Positions 9,068 through 16,874 of a DNA stretch of 64,000 bases are shown here, piece by piece; within the stretch, counting starts at the first letter, position 1; the number at the start of each line of letters is the position of its first letter. The stretch spans positions 124,001 through 188,000 of the forward strand of contig CAWCEV010000006.1 in assembly GCA_963794655.1 (NCBI GenBank), written 5' to 3'. The notes under the pieces were generated by a model. The model was not told the DNA's origin, ran no database searches, and worked only from the letters and a program-made list of their open reading frames with translations. The stretch is from Roseiarcus sp963794655 (GTDB lineage: Bacteria; Pseudomonadota; Alphaproteobacteria; Rhizobiales; Beijerinckiaceae). A program made the translations under genes and the position numbers.

Positions 9068-9868
9068 CTAGCCTTGGGCCAGCGGCGCGGTAGGCCCGCG
9101 AAAGGCAAACCTCGCCGCCCGCTTGGCCGCGAACGCCGCCCGCCCTTCGACGAAATCCGGCCCACGGGCCGCGGCCTCGACAAGCGCGCGAAACCCCGGC
9201 GTCTCCTGGCTCATCCCGGCGGCGATCGCGTCGACGGCGCGCTTGCCGCCGCGAATCGAAGCCTGGCTCAATTCGGCGAGGCCGCGTGCGTAGCCAAGCA
9301 CGGTTTCCTCGAGCGCGGTCTCGATTCTGCGGTCGATGAGCCCGATCGCCAGCGCCTCCTCGGTTTCGATCCGCCGCCCGGTGAAAAGGAGGTCCTTGGC
9401 GCGCGACGGGCCGACCAGTTCGACCAGCCGGCGGGTCTCGGCATGGCCATAGATCAGGCCGAGCTTGGCGGGAGTGATCGCGAGATGAGCGTCGGCGTCG
9501 CAAAACCTGAGGTCGCAGGCAAGCGCGAGGCCAAGGCCGCCGCCGACCGCGACGCCCCGGATCATCGCGATGGTCGGCCGGTCGAGGTCGATCAGCGCCT
9601 TGAGCCCGTCCTGGACTGCGTCGCCATAATCACGCGTCGCCGCGGCGTCGGCGTAGGTCACGTCGAACTCGGAAATGTCGGCGCCGGCGCTGAAATGCGC
9701 GCCCTCGCCCTCGACCAGCGCGACCAGCATGTCCTCGCGCGCCTCGATCGCGGCCCGGATCGCCGGCAGCGCCCGCCACATCGCCCGCGTGATCGCGTTG
9801 CGGCGCTCCGGCCGATTGAGAACGATGCGGGCGAACGGCGGCTCGAAGCGCAGGGATATGGCGGTCAT
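9068..9868 (-). CDS. Enoyl-CoA hydratase/isomerase (crotonase) family protein
   Basis: 266 residues with the crotonase fold: RIVLNRPERRNAIT at the N-terminus, the oxyanion-hole segment HFSAGADISEF, and GVAVGGGLGLALACD. The two catalytic glutamates of classical enoyl-CoA hydratase are not present at their usual places: the GGGxE position reads GGGLG, and the usual PExxLG position reads TPAKLG. It should bind an acyl-CoA, but simple hydratase chemistry is doubtful. First gene of a probable minus-strand unit with the TauE transporter (gap 13 bases). Confidence 0.9.
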   Translation of the reverse strand: MTAISLRFEPPFARIVLNRPERRNAITRAMWRALPAIRAAIEAREDMLVALVEGEGAHFSAGADISEFDVTYADAAATRDYGDAVQDGLKALIDLDRPTIAMIRGVAVGGGLGLALACDLRFCDADAHLAITPAKLGLIYGHAETRRLVELVGPSRAKDLLFTGRRIETEEALAIGLIDRRIETALEETVLGYARGLAELSQASIRGGKRAVDAIAAGMSQETPGFRALVEAAARGPDFVEGRAAFAAKRAARFAFRGPTAPLAQG

Positions 9869-10006
9869 GAAATTGTTCTAGCATCTGCGCCCCGTCATGG
9901 GCGACGGCGAGGGGGGGCTCCGGGCGTCGACCAGGGCCAGCCGCGCGCGGGACGGCCATCAAGAACCGGATACCGGCTGGTGGTCGCCAACGGGGCAGGG
10001 GCGGGC

Positions 10007-10042
10007 TTGATTGGCGTTTCCATCAAAGCTATTTTAGCTCAA
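10007..10042 (+). promoter_or_regulatory. Predicted promoter and operator of the Phd/PIN pair, apparently leaderless
   Basis: TTGATT at 10007-10012 and TATTTT at 10030-10035 are separated by 17 bases, an ideal sigma-70 spacing, which puts the transcription start at or next to the A of the ATG at 10042. A perfect dyad AGCTA-TTT-TAGCT (10027-10039) overlaps the -10 element, where an autorepressing antitoxin would bind. No ribosome binding site precedes the ATG. Confidence 0.55.
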
Positions 10043-10335
10043 TGAAAAAAGCCAGCATAACCCAGGCCAAGAACAACCTCAGCGCCTTGATCGACGGCCT
10101 CAGGGCCGGCTCCCCGGTGTTGATCGTCGATCGCGGGCGACCCGTCGCGCGACTGGAGCCTGTCGAGGGCGACGAGGAGGATGGACAAGAGGGGCGGCTG
10201 TTGCGGCTGATCCGCGACGGCGTGCTGCGGCCGCGCCGAAGCGATCCGCCTGCCTCTCTTTTCAGCGCGCCTCCGCCCCGAGCCAAAGGGTCGGCCGTCG
10301 AGTTGCTCCTCGAGGAGCGGCGGGAAGGACGGTGA
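10042..10335 (+). CDS. Type II antitoxin, Phd/YefM-like
   Basis: 97 residues. The N-terminus MKKASITQAKNNLSALIDG and the following PVLIVDRGRPVARLEP are typical of the Phd/YefM DNA-binding fold; the charged, Pro-rich C-terminal half would wrap the toxin. It overlaps the PIN toxin by four bases (GTGA), the usual coupling of such pairs. Expected to repress its own promoter together with the toxin; a dyad sits directly upstream over the -10 element. Confidence 0.9.
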   Translation: MKKASITQAKNNLSALIDGLRAGSPVLIVDRGRPVARLEPVEGDEEDGQEGRLLRLIRDGVLRPRRSDPPASLFSAPPPRAKGSAVELLLEERREGR

Positions 10336-10766
10336 AATTCTGGGACGCCTCGGCGATCGGGCCGCTGCTGGTCGCGGAGACGACGACGCGCCCCTTGCAG
10401 GCGCTGGCGAGGCGGGATTCGGACATGCTGGCGTGGTGGGGATCGCAAGTCGAGTGCGCTTCGGCCATCGCCCGTCTCGAGCGCGAGGGTTTGCTTGATG
10501 GGAAAAGCGCCGCGCTTGCTCTCGATCGGCTCAGACTGCTTGCCGATGGATGGCATGAGATCGAGCCGAGCCAGTTTGTGCGCGAGAACGCCGTGCGGTT
10601 TCTTCGCGTTCATCCGCTCCGCGCGGCGGATGCGCTTCAGCTTGCGGCTGCCTTCCTCGCCGCCGAACGCCGTCCCTCGTCACTCGAGATCGTCACGCTC
10701 GACGCCCGCCTCGCTGATGCGGCGCGGAAGGAAGGCTTCGGGTTGATCGACGTTATCGCGGAGTGA
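10332..10766 (+). CDS. PIN-domain ribonuclease toxin, VapC-like
   Basis: 144 residues, starting at GTG 10332 inside the antitoxin stop codon. PIN acidic residues are all visible: Asp5 in KFWDASAI, Glu in QVECASAIARLE, Asp in LRAADALQLAAAF, and a late Asp in VTLDARLADAA. VapC-type toxins cut specific RNAs, often tRNA or rRNA, when free of antitoxin. The target here is unknown. The antitoxin is of the Phd rather than the VapB fold, a common mixed pairing. Confidence 0.92.
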   Translation: MKFWDASAIGPLLVAETTTRPLQALARRDSDMLAWWGSQVECASAIARLEREGLLDGKSAALALDRLRLLADGWHEIEPSQFVRENAVRFLRVHPLRAADALQLAAAFLAAERRPSSLEIVTLDARLADAARKEGFGLIDVIAE

Positions 10767-10864
10767 TGCTGGGACATGCGGGCGGGCTCGGCTCGCCCGC
10801 GCCACATTGCGGCCAATCCTGCGAGTATGAACGGATCGCGTGAGCGGAATTCAGGGCAGGATCG

Positions 10865-11479
10865 ATGAGTGGAGCCGACAGTCCGGCCAGTTCGGCAGCC
10901 GCGGGGACGGCGTCTCGCTCTCGCTTTCTCCGCTGGCTGCTTGTGGTCGGGCTTGGCGTTCCCCTGGCCCTGGTCGTCCTGGCGGCTTCTCCCTTGGGGA
11001 CAAATTTTTTCTACGTGGTCGTCGGAATCCCGGCGCTCCTGTTTGTCTGGGCAATAGCGGGCGTCGGAGCGCTCATCGCAAGCATCCGGTCCGCGATCCG
11101 ACAGGACTGGAGCCGGTGCGCCCTCGCGCTGGTGGTTCCCATCGTCTTGCTCGTTGTCGCGGTCGACCCGACCGCATTCGTCAGAGCATGCAATCACATC
11201 GGGGAGGTGATCCACTTCATCGTCGCAAAGCCCTATTATGACCGGCAGATCGCGGCTCTACCGGCCGACGGGCGTCCGCGATTGGCGGTGTTCGACTGGG
11301 GAGGAATGGTGTGGGGCTCGAGCGGACTGGTCTATGACGAGACCGATCAAGTCGCTCTGCCGCGCGGCCGCCAGTCCGCCGACTGGCTGGAGGCGGCGAG
11401 CCACAGCGAACTCAGCTGCGAGGGTTATGGCGTCGAGCCCCTTTGGGGCCATTACTATCTGGCGAGTTTCCCTTGCTAG
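10865..11479 (+). CDS. Membrane protein of unknown function
   Basis: 204 residues. After a short Ser/Ala-rich N-terminus there are three closely spaced hydrophobic helices (about residues 24-47, 49-73 and 82-103), followed by a soluble C-terminal half of about 95 residues with conserved-looking WGGMVWG and EPLWGHYYL motifs. No family recognised. It sits between two toxin-antitoxin pairs but shows no toxin signature and is too large for a holin-like peptide. Confidence 0.7.
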   Translation: MSGADSPASSAAAGTASRSRFLRWLLVVGLGVPLALVVLAASPLGTNFFYVVVGIPALLFVWAIAGVGALIASIRSAIRQDWSRCALALVVPIVLLVVAVDPTAFVRACNHIGEVIHFIVAKPYYDRQIAALPADGRPRLAVFDWGGMVWGSSGLVYDETDQVALPRGRQSADWLEAASHSELSCEGYGVEPLWGHYYLASFPC

Positions 11480-11491
11480 GTTGCGGAGGCG

Positions 11492-11821
11492 TCAGTCCGC
11501 GAGACCCATCACGAAGGCCAGGGCGACATTAAGCCGCGCGATATCATCATCTTCGAGCCGACCGATCGCCTGCGCAATCCGTGTCCGTCGAATGGTCACT
11601 GGCTTGTCGGCCATGATTTGGGATCGGGTTCGCAAACCATTTCGCTCGCTCGGATCGATCGTGACGCGAAAATCCGATGCGTCGGCGATTTCCGACGTCA
11701 TCTGACAGACGACAACCGAAATATGCGTTTCGGGAAACGCATCGGTTTGAACGATCACAGCCGGCCGAGGTTTGCCGTAGTCGCCCGTCGCGGCTACGAC
11801 GACGACGTCACCGCGCTTCAT
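11492..11821 (-). CDS. Type II toxin, MazF/PemK-like endoribonuclease
   Basis: 109 residues. MKRGDVVVVAATGDYGKPRPAV is the canonical MazF/PemK start, with KPRPAVIVQ matching the conserved RPAVVV strand. The fold cuts mRNA, tRNA or rRNA at short sequences. ATG 11821 overlaps the antitoxin stop by one base (TGATG), so an in-frame extension to 11872 was rejected. The antitoxin lies immediately upstream on the same strand. Confidence 0.92.
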   Translation of the reverse strand: MKRGDVVVVAATGDYGKPRPAVIVQTDAFPETHISVVVCQMTSEIADASDFRVTIDPSERNGLRTRSQIMADKPVTIRRTRIAQAIGRLEDDDIARLNVALAFVMGLAD

Positions 11822-12039
11822 CAACTGCCGGTCGGGTCGAGCGTGTCGAACTCGGAAACGGCTTCTATCCAACTCAGCGCATCGTCCTCGGCGCTCCCGG
11901 CAAGACCTGCGACCTCAGCCGCCATGCGCCGACGGACGGACGGCAGGCGGGAATCGGGAACGACGAGACGCAGTTCGCGCAAGCCACGCCTGCGCCGTCG
12001 CTCGCGCATCATCTTCATTCGCTCGGCAGGCGCGGACAT
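11821..12039 (-). CDS. MazE-like antitoxin (DUF3018 type)
   Basis: 72 residues, highly basic N-terminal segment MRERRRRRGLRELRLVVPDS and an acidic C-terminus, the pattern of DUF3018 antitoxins paired with MazF toxins. Coupled to the toxin by a one-base overlap. An AAGGA lies eight bases before ATG 12039. A perfect 14-bp palindrome (12065-12078) lies about 26 bases upstream of the start and is the likely autoregulatory operator. Confidence 0.85.
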   Translation of the reverse strand: MSAPAERMKMMRERRRRRGLRELRLVVPDSRLPSVRRRMAAEVAGLAGSAEDDALSWIEAVSEFDTLDPTGS

Positions 12040-12064
12040 CTCGATCGTCCTTCAAAAGCGCCAG

Positions 12065-12078
12065 TGTAACGCGTTACA
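12065..12078. promoter_or_regulatory. Perfect palindrome upstream of the MazE/MazF pair, probable operator
   Basis: TGTAACGCGTTACA is its own reverse complement over all 14 bases. It lies 26 bases upstream of the antitoxin start (12039, minus strand) and about 110 bases before the PuuE-UraD start (12189, plus strand), so it may serve either; the antitoxin is the closer target. Confidence 0.55.
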
Positions 12079-12188
12079 AATCTCGCCGCAATCAGGGCAA
12101 AACTTTGGCGCGGGAGCAGCGGGCTGGAGCAAGCGCCTGAGCTGTCGTAGCGTTGGCGGGCGGCGATCGAGGCCGGGCCGGGGGACAG

Positions 12189-13616
12189 ATGAGCATGACG
12201 GACGGCGAGACCTATCCGCGCGACATGATCGGCTACGGCCGCACGCCGCCATACGCCGGCTGGCCGAACAATGCGCGCGTCGCCCTGCAGTTCGTCATCA
12301 ACTACGAGGAGGGGGGCGAGAACAACATCCTGCACGGCGACGCCGCCTCCGAAGCGTTCCTGTCCGAAATCGTCGGCGCCGCGCCCTGGCCAGGCATGCG
12401 CCACATGAACATGGAGTCGATCTACGAATATGGCTCCCGCGCCGGCTTCTGGCGCCTCCATCGCCTGTTCACCGACCGCTCGGTTCCCGTCACCGTCTAC
12501 GCGGTCGCGACCGCGATGGCGCGCAATCCCGAGGCGGTTGCGGCGATGAACGAGGCCGGGTGGGAAATCGCCACCCACGGCCTCAAATGGATCGACTATC
12601 GCGACATTCCCGCCGATATCGAGGCGCGCCATATCGCGGAGGCGATCCGCATCCACACCGAGGTCGCGGGCGCGCGGCCTCTCGGCTTCTATCAGGGCCG
12701 TTCCTCGGTCAACACGATCAGGCTCGGCATGGAGGAGGGCGGGTTTATCTATTGCGCCGACACCTACGCCGACGACCTGCCCTATTGGCTCGAAGGCCCG
12801 CGCGGGCCGCAGCTCATGGTCCCGTACACGCTCAATTCGAACGACATGCGCTTTGCGACCCCCCAGGGCTTCAACACCGGCGACCAGTTCTACGCCTATC
12901 TCAAGGACTCGTTCGACACGCTTTACGCCGAGGGCGAGGTCGCGCCGAAAATGCTGTCGATCGGCCTCCATTGCCGCCTTGTTGGCCGGCCCGGCCGCGC
13001 GGCGGCGCTCGCGAGATTCATCGACTATGCCGCCGGCCACGATCGCGTCTGGGCGCCGACCCGCCTCGACATCGCGCGTCACTGGATCATAAAACACCCG
13101 CCGCCCGGCGGCTGGAAGCCCTCGCGGCTCACACGTACGCTGTTCGTCGAGCGGTTCGGCGGCGTCTACGAGCACTCGCCCTGGGTCGCGGCGGCCGCCT
13201 GGGACGCCGTCCTGACCGCCGGCGCCGACACAGCCGAGGGCCTGGCGAAGTCGCTGGCCGCGGCGGTGGCGAAGGCATCGGCGCAGGAGAAGCGCGCGCT
13301 CATCGACGCCCACCCGGATCTGGCCGGCAAGCTCGCGCTCGCCAAGACATTGACGGCCGCGTCGACCAGCGAGCAGGCGAGCGCGGGGCTCGACCGTCTC
13401 ACGCCCGAGGAATTGGGCGAGTTCTCGACCCTCAACCACTCCTATCGCGGCCGCTTCGGCTTTCCCTTCATCATGGCGGTCAAGGGAAAGAGCAAAGCCG
13501 AAATCCTCGCCGCCTTCCGCCGGCGCCTCGCCAACGACGCCGACGCGGAGACCGGGACAGCGCTCAGTGAGATCGACCGGATCGCGGCGCTGCGGCTCAA
13601 GGAGATCCTGCCTTGA
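12189..13616 (+). CDS. Bifunctional allantoinase (PuuE type) / OHCU decarboxylase (UraD) fusion
   Basis: 475 residues acting in ureide catabolism in the cytoplasm. Residues about 1-300 are the PuuE form of allantoinase, a polysaccharide-deacetylase-like fold (GYGRTPPYAGWPNNARVA, then MESIYEYGSRAGFWR). Residues about 310-470 are 2-oxo-4-hydroxy-4-carboxy-5-ureidoimidazoline decarboxylase, with VYEHSPWVA carrying the catalytic His and the C-terminal FGFPFIMAVKG. The two parts act in consecutive steps: UraD forms S-allantoin and PuuE hydrolyses it to allantoate. ATG 12189 was chosen because the PuuE family starts with this segment. Its stop overlaps the guanine deaminase start by four bases. Confidence 0.95.
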   Translation: MSMTDGETYPRDMIGYGRTPPYAGWPNNARVALQFVINYEEGGENNILHGDAASEAFLSEIVGAAPWPGMRHMNMESIYEYGSRAGFWRLHRLFTDRSVPVTVYAVATAMARNPEAVAAMNEAGWEIATHGLKWIDYRDIPADIEARHIAEAIRIHTEVAGARPLGFYQGRSSVNTIRLGMEEGGFIYCADTYADDLPYWLEGPRGPQLMVPYTLNSNDMRFATPQGFNTGDQFYAYLKDSFDTLYAEGEVAPKMLSIGLHCRLVGRPGRAAALARFIDYAAGHDRVWAPTRLDIARHWIIKHPPPGGWKPSRLTRTLFVERFGGVYEHSPWVAAAAWDAVLTAGADTAEGLAKSLAAAVAKASAQEKRALIDAHPDLAGKLALAKTLTAASTSEQASAGLDRLTPEELGEFSTLNHSYRGRFGFPFIMAVKGKSKAEILAAFRRRLANDADAETGTALSEIDRIAALRLKEILP

Positions 13617-14914
13617 GCGGGAAGGCGAGGGTGATCCGCGGCCGCATCCTGTCCTTCAACGAGGACCCGGCGGTCGGCGGCCGATCGGCGTACTCGCTGA
13701 TCGAAGACGGCGCGGTGCTCGTCGCCGGCGGAAGGATTGAGGTCGTGGGCCGGGCGAACGACGTTCTCCCGCGCGCGCCGAAGGACGCGGTCGTCGACGA
13801 TCACGCCCGATGCCTCATCATGCCCGGTTTCATCGACGCCCACGTCCATTATCCGCAGACGCAGGTGATCGGATCCTACGGCGCGCAGCTGCTCGACTGG
13901 CTCCACAACTACACCTTCGTCGAGGAGCAGAAATTCGCGGACCCCGCGCATTGCGCGCGGGTGGCCGACTTCTTTCTCGATGAATTGTTCCGCTCGGGCA
14001 CGACGACGGCGATGGTCTATTGCACGGTCCATCCCGAGTCCGTCGAGGCGTTCTTCGCCGCGGCCGAGACGCGGGGCGCGCGTATGATCGCCGGCAAGGT
14101 GATGATGGACCGCGATGCGCCGCCGGGGCTCATGGACACGGCTCAGCGCGGTTACGACGAGAGCAAGGCGCTGATCGAGCGCTGGCGCGGCCGCGGCCGG
14201 CTCGATTACGCGATCACCCCACGCTTCGCGGTCACGTCGACACAAGCGCAACTCGACGCCGCGGGGGCGCTTAGGCACGAGTATCCCGACTGCTATGTCC
14301 AGACCCATGCCGACGAGAACAAGGCCGAGATCGCTCGTGTCGCGGCGCTGTTCCCGGAGGCGAAGAGCTACATCGACGTTTACGCCCGAGCGGGCCTGAC
14401 AGGACCGCGCTCAGTGTTCGGCCATTGCATTCATCTCATCGACAGCGAGGTCGCCGAGCTCGTCGCCAGCCGGTCGGTCGCCGCGTTCTGCCCGACGTCC
14501 AATCTCTTTCTCGGCTCGGGCCTGTTCGACGAAGCGCGGCTCGCCAAGGCCGGCGCGAGGATCGCGCTCGCGACCGACGTCGGCGGCGGGACGAGCTACT
14601 CGATGCTGCACACGGCCGCCGAGGGCTACAAGGTCCTGCAGCTCAATCACCAGTCCTGGCCGGCGATCCATGCCTTCTACCGGATGACGCTCGGCAACGC
14701 GCGGGCGCTCAGCCTCGATGACCGAATTGGCTCGGTCGAAGCCGGCAAGGAGGCCGACCTCATCGCGCTTGATCCGCACGCGACGCCGGCGCTCGAACAC
14801 CGGATGGAGACGGCCGGCGGCGACCTCGAGGTCGAACTGTTCGCGCTCATGATGATGGGCGACGACCGCGCGGTGCGGCAGACCTATGTCGCTGGGAGCC
14901 CGCGCAAGTTCTAA
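13613..14914 (+). CDS. guaD: Guanine deaminase
   Basis: 433 residues, normal length. Amidohydrolase-superfamily enzyme converting guanine to xanthine and ammonia. Metal-site motifs: PGFIDAHVHYPQ (HxH), QTHADENKAEI, FGHCIHL and ATDVGGGTSYSML. It starts at TTG 13613, overlapping the stop of the PuuE-UraD gene, so translation is coupled. It feeds xanthine into the urate/ureide route of the preceding gene; xanthine dehydrogenase and urate oxidase are not in the window. Confidence 0.95.
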   Translation: MSGKARVIRGRILSFNEDPAVGGRSAYSLIEDGAVLVAGGRIEVVGRANDVLPRAPKDAVVDDHARCLIMPGFIDAHVHYPQTQVIGSYGAQLLDWLHNYTFVEEQKFADPAHCARVADFFLDELFRSGTTTAMVYCTVHPESVEAFFAAAETRGARMIAGKVMMDRDAPPGLMDTAQRGYDESKALIERWRGRGRLDYAITPRFAVTSTQAQLDAAGALRHEYPDCYVQTHADENKAEIARVAALFPEAKSYIDVYARAGLTGPRSVFGHCIHLIDSEVAELVASRSVAAFCPTSNLFLGSGLFDEARLAKAGARIALATDVGGGTSYSMLHTAAEGYKVLQLNHQSWPAIHAFYRMTLGNARALSLDDRIGSVEAGKEADLIALDPHATPALEHRMETAGGDLEVELFALMMMGDDRAVRQTYVAGSPRKF

Positions 14915-14925
14915 CCGGACGCGCC

Positions 14926-15267
14926 CTAAAGCGTCACGTCGCCGCCCTGCATGCGCCAGCCGTTCATGCCCCCGGCATAGTGGCGTATGTCGGCGCGGCC
15001 AGTCGCCCGCGCACGGTTGAGCGCATTCTTGGATCGTCCGCCGGCCTGACAAATGAGAACGACCGGCTTGCCCTTCGGCAATTCTCCCGGATCGAAGCTC
15101 GACAGCGGCAGATTGAGCGCGTTGGGGATGTGCCCGACCGCGAATTCATGCGGTTCGCGCACGTCGACCACCGTCCAGGCCCCCGCGCTCACGGCCTCTT
15201 CCAAATCGCCAAAATCGACGACGTCGGGGTCAGCCCCGAAGCGCGAAACCGGATCAAACGACATCAA
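14926..15267 (-). CDS. Single-domain rhodanese-like sulfurtransferase
   Basis: 113 residues, one rhodanese domain. The active-site loop is CQAGGRSKNA with the persulfide-forming cysteine in VVLICQAGGRS; the CH2A-like segment VVDVREPHEF is also clear. Cytoplasmic, no signal. It lies 14 bases downstream of the AhpD-like gene on the same strand and is probably co-transcribed with it, which suggests a thiol or redox role. Confidence 0.93.
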   Translation of the reverse strand: MMSFDPVSRFGADPDVVDFGDLEEAVSAGAWTVVDVREPHEFAVGHIPNALNLPLSSFDPGELPKGKPVVLICQAGGRSKNALNRARATGRADIRHYAGGMNGWRMQGGDVTL

Positions 15268-15281
15268 TCATGCCTCCGAGG

Positions 15282-15644
15282 TCATGCAGCGTCAGCCTTT
15301 GGCGCCGCGAATTGCGTGTAAGCGGCGAGCGCGTGGCTGGCGTACATCGCGGATGGTCCAGCTCCCATATAGATCGTCATGGCCAGCGTTTCGAGGATTT
15401 CCTCGCGCGTCGCGCCGTGATCGACGGCGGCCTTGACGTGAAACCCGATGCAGTCGTCGCAGCGCGTCGCAACTGAAATTGCGATCGCGATCAACTCCTT
15501 GGTCTTGGGATCGAGCGCCCCTCCGGCCAGCGCGTTCTGAGCCAGCGTCCCAAACGCCTTCATCACTTCCGGAGCGCCGCCGCGCAGGTTTCTGAGCTCC
15601 GCGCTGAGGCCGCGGGTGAAATCCGGCCAATTCCTCGTTTCCAT
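15282..15644 (-). CDS. Carboxymuconolactone decarboxylase / AhpD-family protein
   Basis: 120 residues. The redox motif CDDCIGFH (CxxCxxxH) of AhpD-type alkylhydroperoxidases is present in TRCDDCIGFHVKAAVDHG, with the downstream EILETLAMTIYMG helix. ATG 15644 has a strong GAGGAGG just upstream; a longer extension to 15758 runs through the AT-rich promoter region and was rejected. A FixK/FNR-type box (15694-15707) lies about 50 bases upstream, so low-oxygen control is likely. Probably an operon with the rhodanese. Confidence 0.93.
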   Translation of the reverse strand: METRNWPDFTRGLSAELRNLRGGAPEVMKAFGTLAQNALAGGALDPKTKELIAIAISVATRCDDCIGFHVKAAVDHGATREEILETLAMTIYMGAGPSAMYASHALAAYTQFAAPKADAA

Positions 15645-15693
15645 CGCATCCTCCTCACTTTCGGCACGATATCCCCGCGGCGGCTTCATGCAT

Positions 15694-15707
15694 TTGATCG
15701 ATCTCAA
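15694..15707. promoter_or_regulatory. FNR/FixK-type box
   Basis: TTGATCGATCTCAA fits TTGA-N6-TCAA exactly and the stricter TTGAT-N4-ATCAA with one mismatch. It lies between the divergent AhpD-like gene (start 15644, minus) and the PHP-domain gene (start 15789, plus), about 56 bases from the former (centre to ATG). Confidence 0.55.
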
Positions 15708-15716
15708 ATACCTATA

Positions 15717-15738
15717 TATATTCGCATGTGTGAATATA
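15717..15738. promoter_or_regulatory. 10-2-10 inverted repeat in divergent promoter region
   Basis: Arm TATATTCGCA (15717-15726) and arm TGTGAATATA (15729-15738) are inverted copies with nine of ten positions matching and two bases between. This size and AT-rich character suit a dimeric winged-helix repressor. It lies next to the FixK-like box, 50 bases before the PHP gene. Confidence 0.45.
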
Positions 15739-15788
15739 CAATCCACAAGAAAGTCCATCCGCCTTTGGTTGGATGAGCTTGACCCCGC

Positions 15789-16751
15789 ATGACGAAGGCG
15801 ACAACCTCACCGCCCATGCATATTTCCCCCTTCGCGACGCCAGGGCGTTTCTGGCGCGGGAACATTCATACTCACTCGACCCTTTCCGATGGCGCCCTGA
15901 AGCCCGAGGAAGTGGTCAAGGCCTATAAGCAAGCCGGGTACGATTTCCTGCAGCTCTCCGATCATTTCCTCGGCCGCTTCAATTGGCCGATCGCCGATAC
16001 CCGCAAGTTGCGCACGAATGATTTCACCACCCTGATCGGCGCCGAGGTTCACGCGCTCGCGACCTCTGCCGGCGAGTTCTGGCACATTGTGGCGACGGGG
16101 CTGCCGCTCGATTTTCCTGCGGCCGAGCCGGAGGAGACCGGGCCGATGCTGGCGGCGAGGGCGAGAGCTGCCGGCGCCTTCGTCACGATGGCTCATCCCT
16201 CGTGGTCGCAACTCATCATCGAGGACGGGCGCTCGCTCGCCGCCGCCCATGCGGTCGAGGTCTATAATCACAGTTGCGCCATCCGGACGGACCGGGGCGA
16301 CGGTTTCTATCTGCTCGACCAGTTGTGCAACGAGGACCGGCGGCTGATGGCGGTCGCCGGCGACGACGCGCATTTTCATGACGGAGACCTCGACGCGTTC
16401 GGCGCCTTTGTCCTGGTCAAATCGGAATCGCTCGACCCCGACGCCCTGCTCGGCGCGCTGAAGGCGGGGGAGTTCTATTCGAGCCAGGGGCCTCGCATCC
16501 ATGATGTGGAGCTGACCCGCAAGGTCGTGCGGGTCCAGTGCAGTCCGGTCAATACGATCGCCGTCGTCACCGGAGCTTCGCCAACACTGAGCCGGGTCGG
16601 ATCCGGTCTCACTGACGTGACGATCGAATACGAGGAGGCCCAGAAATGGGCCTGGCGCGACCTGCCGCCGATCAAATGGTTCCGCATCGTCGTCATCGAC
16701 GGCGCGAGGCGCGCCTGGACCAACCCGATCTGGGTCGACGCCTTGAACTGA
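15789..16751 (+). CDS. PHP-domain metal-dependent phosphoesterase-like protein
   Basis: 320 residues. PHP motifs in order: NIHTHSTLSDG (HxH), LQLSDHF, AHPSW and VAGDDAHF, all metal-ligand positions of the TrpH/HisK-like PHP fold. The C-terminal 90 residues form a further domain. PHP proteins of this type hydrolyse small phosphates such as nucleotide 3'-phosphates, but the substrate is not predictable. Cytoplasmic; divergent from the AhpD-like gene. ATG at 15789; an alternative ATG lies ten codons in. Confidence 0.88.
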   Translation: MTKATTSPPMHISPFATPGRFWRGNIHTHSTLSDGALKPEEVVKAYKQAGYDFLQLSDHFLGRFNWPIADTRKLRTNDFTTLIGAEVHALATSAGEFWHIVATGLPLDFPAAEPEETGPMLAARARAAGAFVTMAHPSWSQLIIEDGRSLAAAHAVEVYNHSCAIRTDRGDGFYLLDQLCNEDRRLMAVAGDDAHFHDGDLDAFGAFVLVKSESLDPDALLGALKAGEFYSSQGPRIHDVELTRKVVRVQCSPVNTIAVVTGASPTLSRVGSGLTDVTIEYEEAQKWAWRDLPPIKWFRIVVIDGARRAWTNPIWVDALN

Positions 16752-16874
16752 GCAGTCCAACCGGCCGAAGCGGCGGCGGATGGCGGGGGCCGCCGCACTT
16801 GCGCGCCGGGGCGCTGGGCCATACATGCGGCGCTTGTTTAAGCATTCAGACCGTAGCTTGAGGATCGCGTCCCG

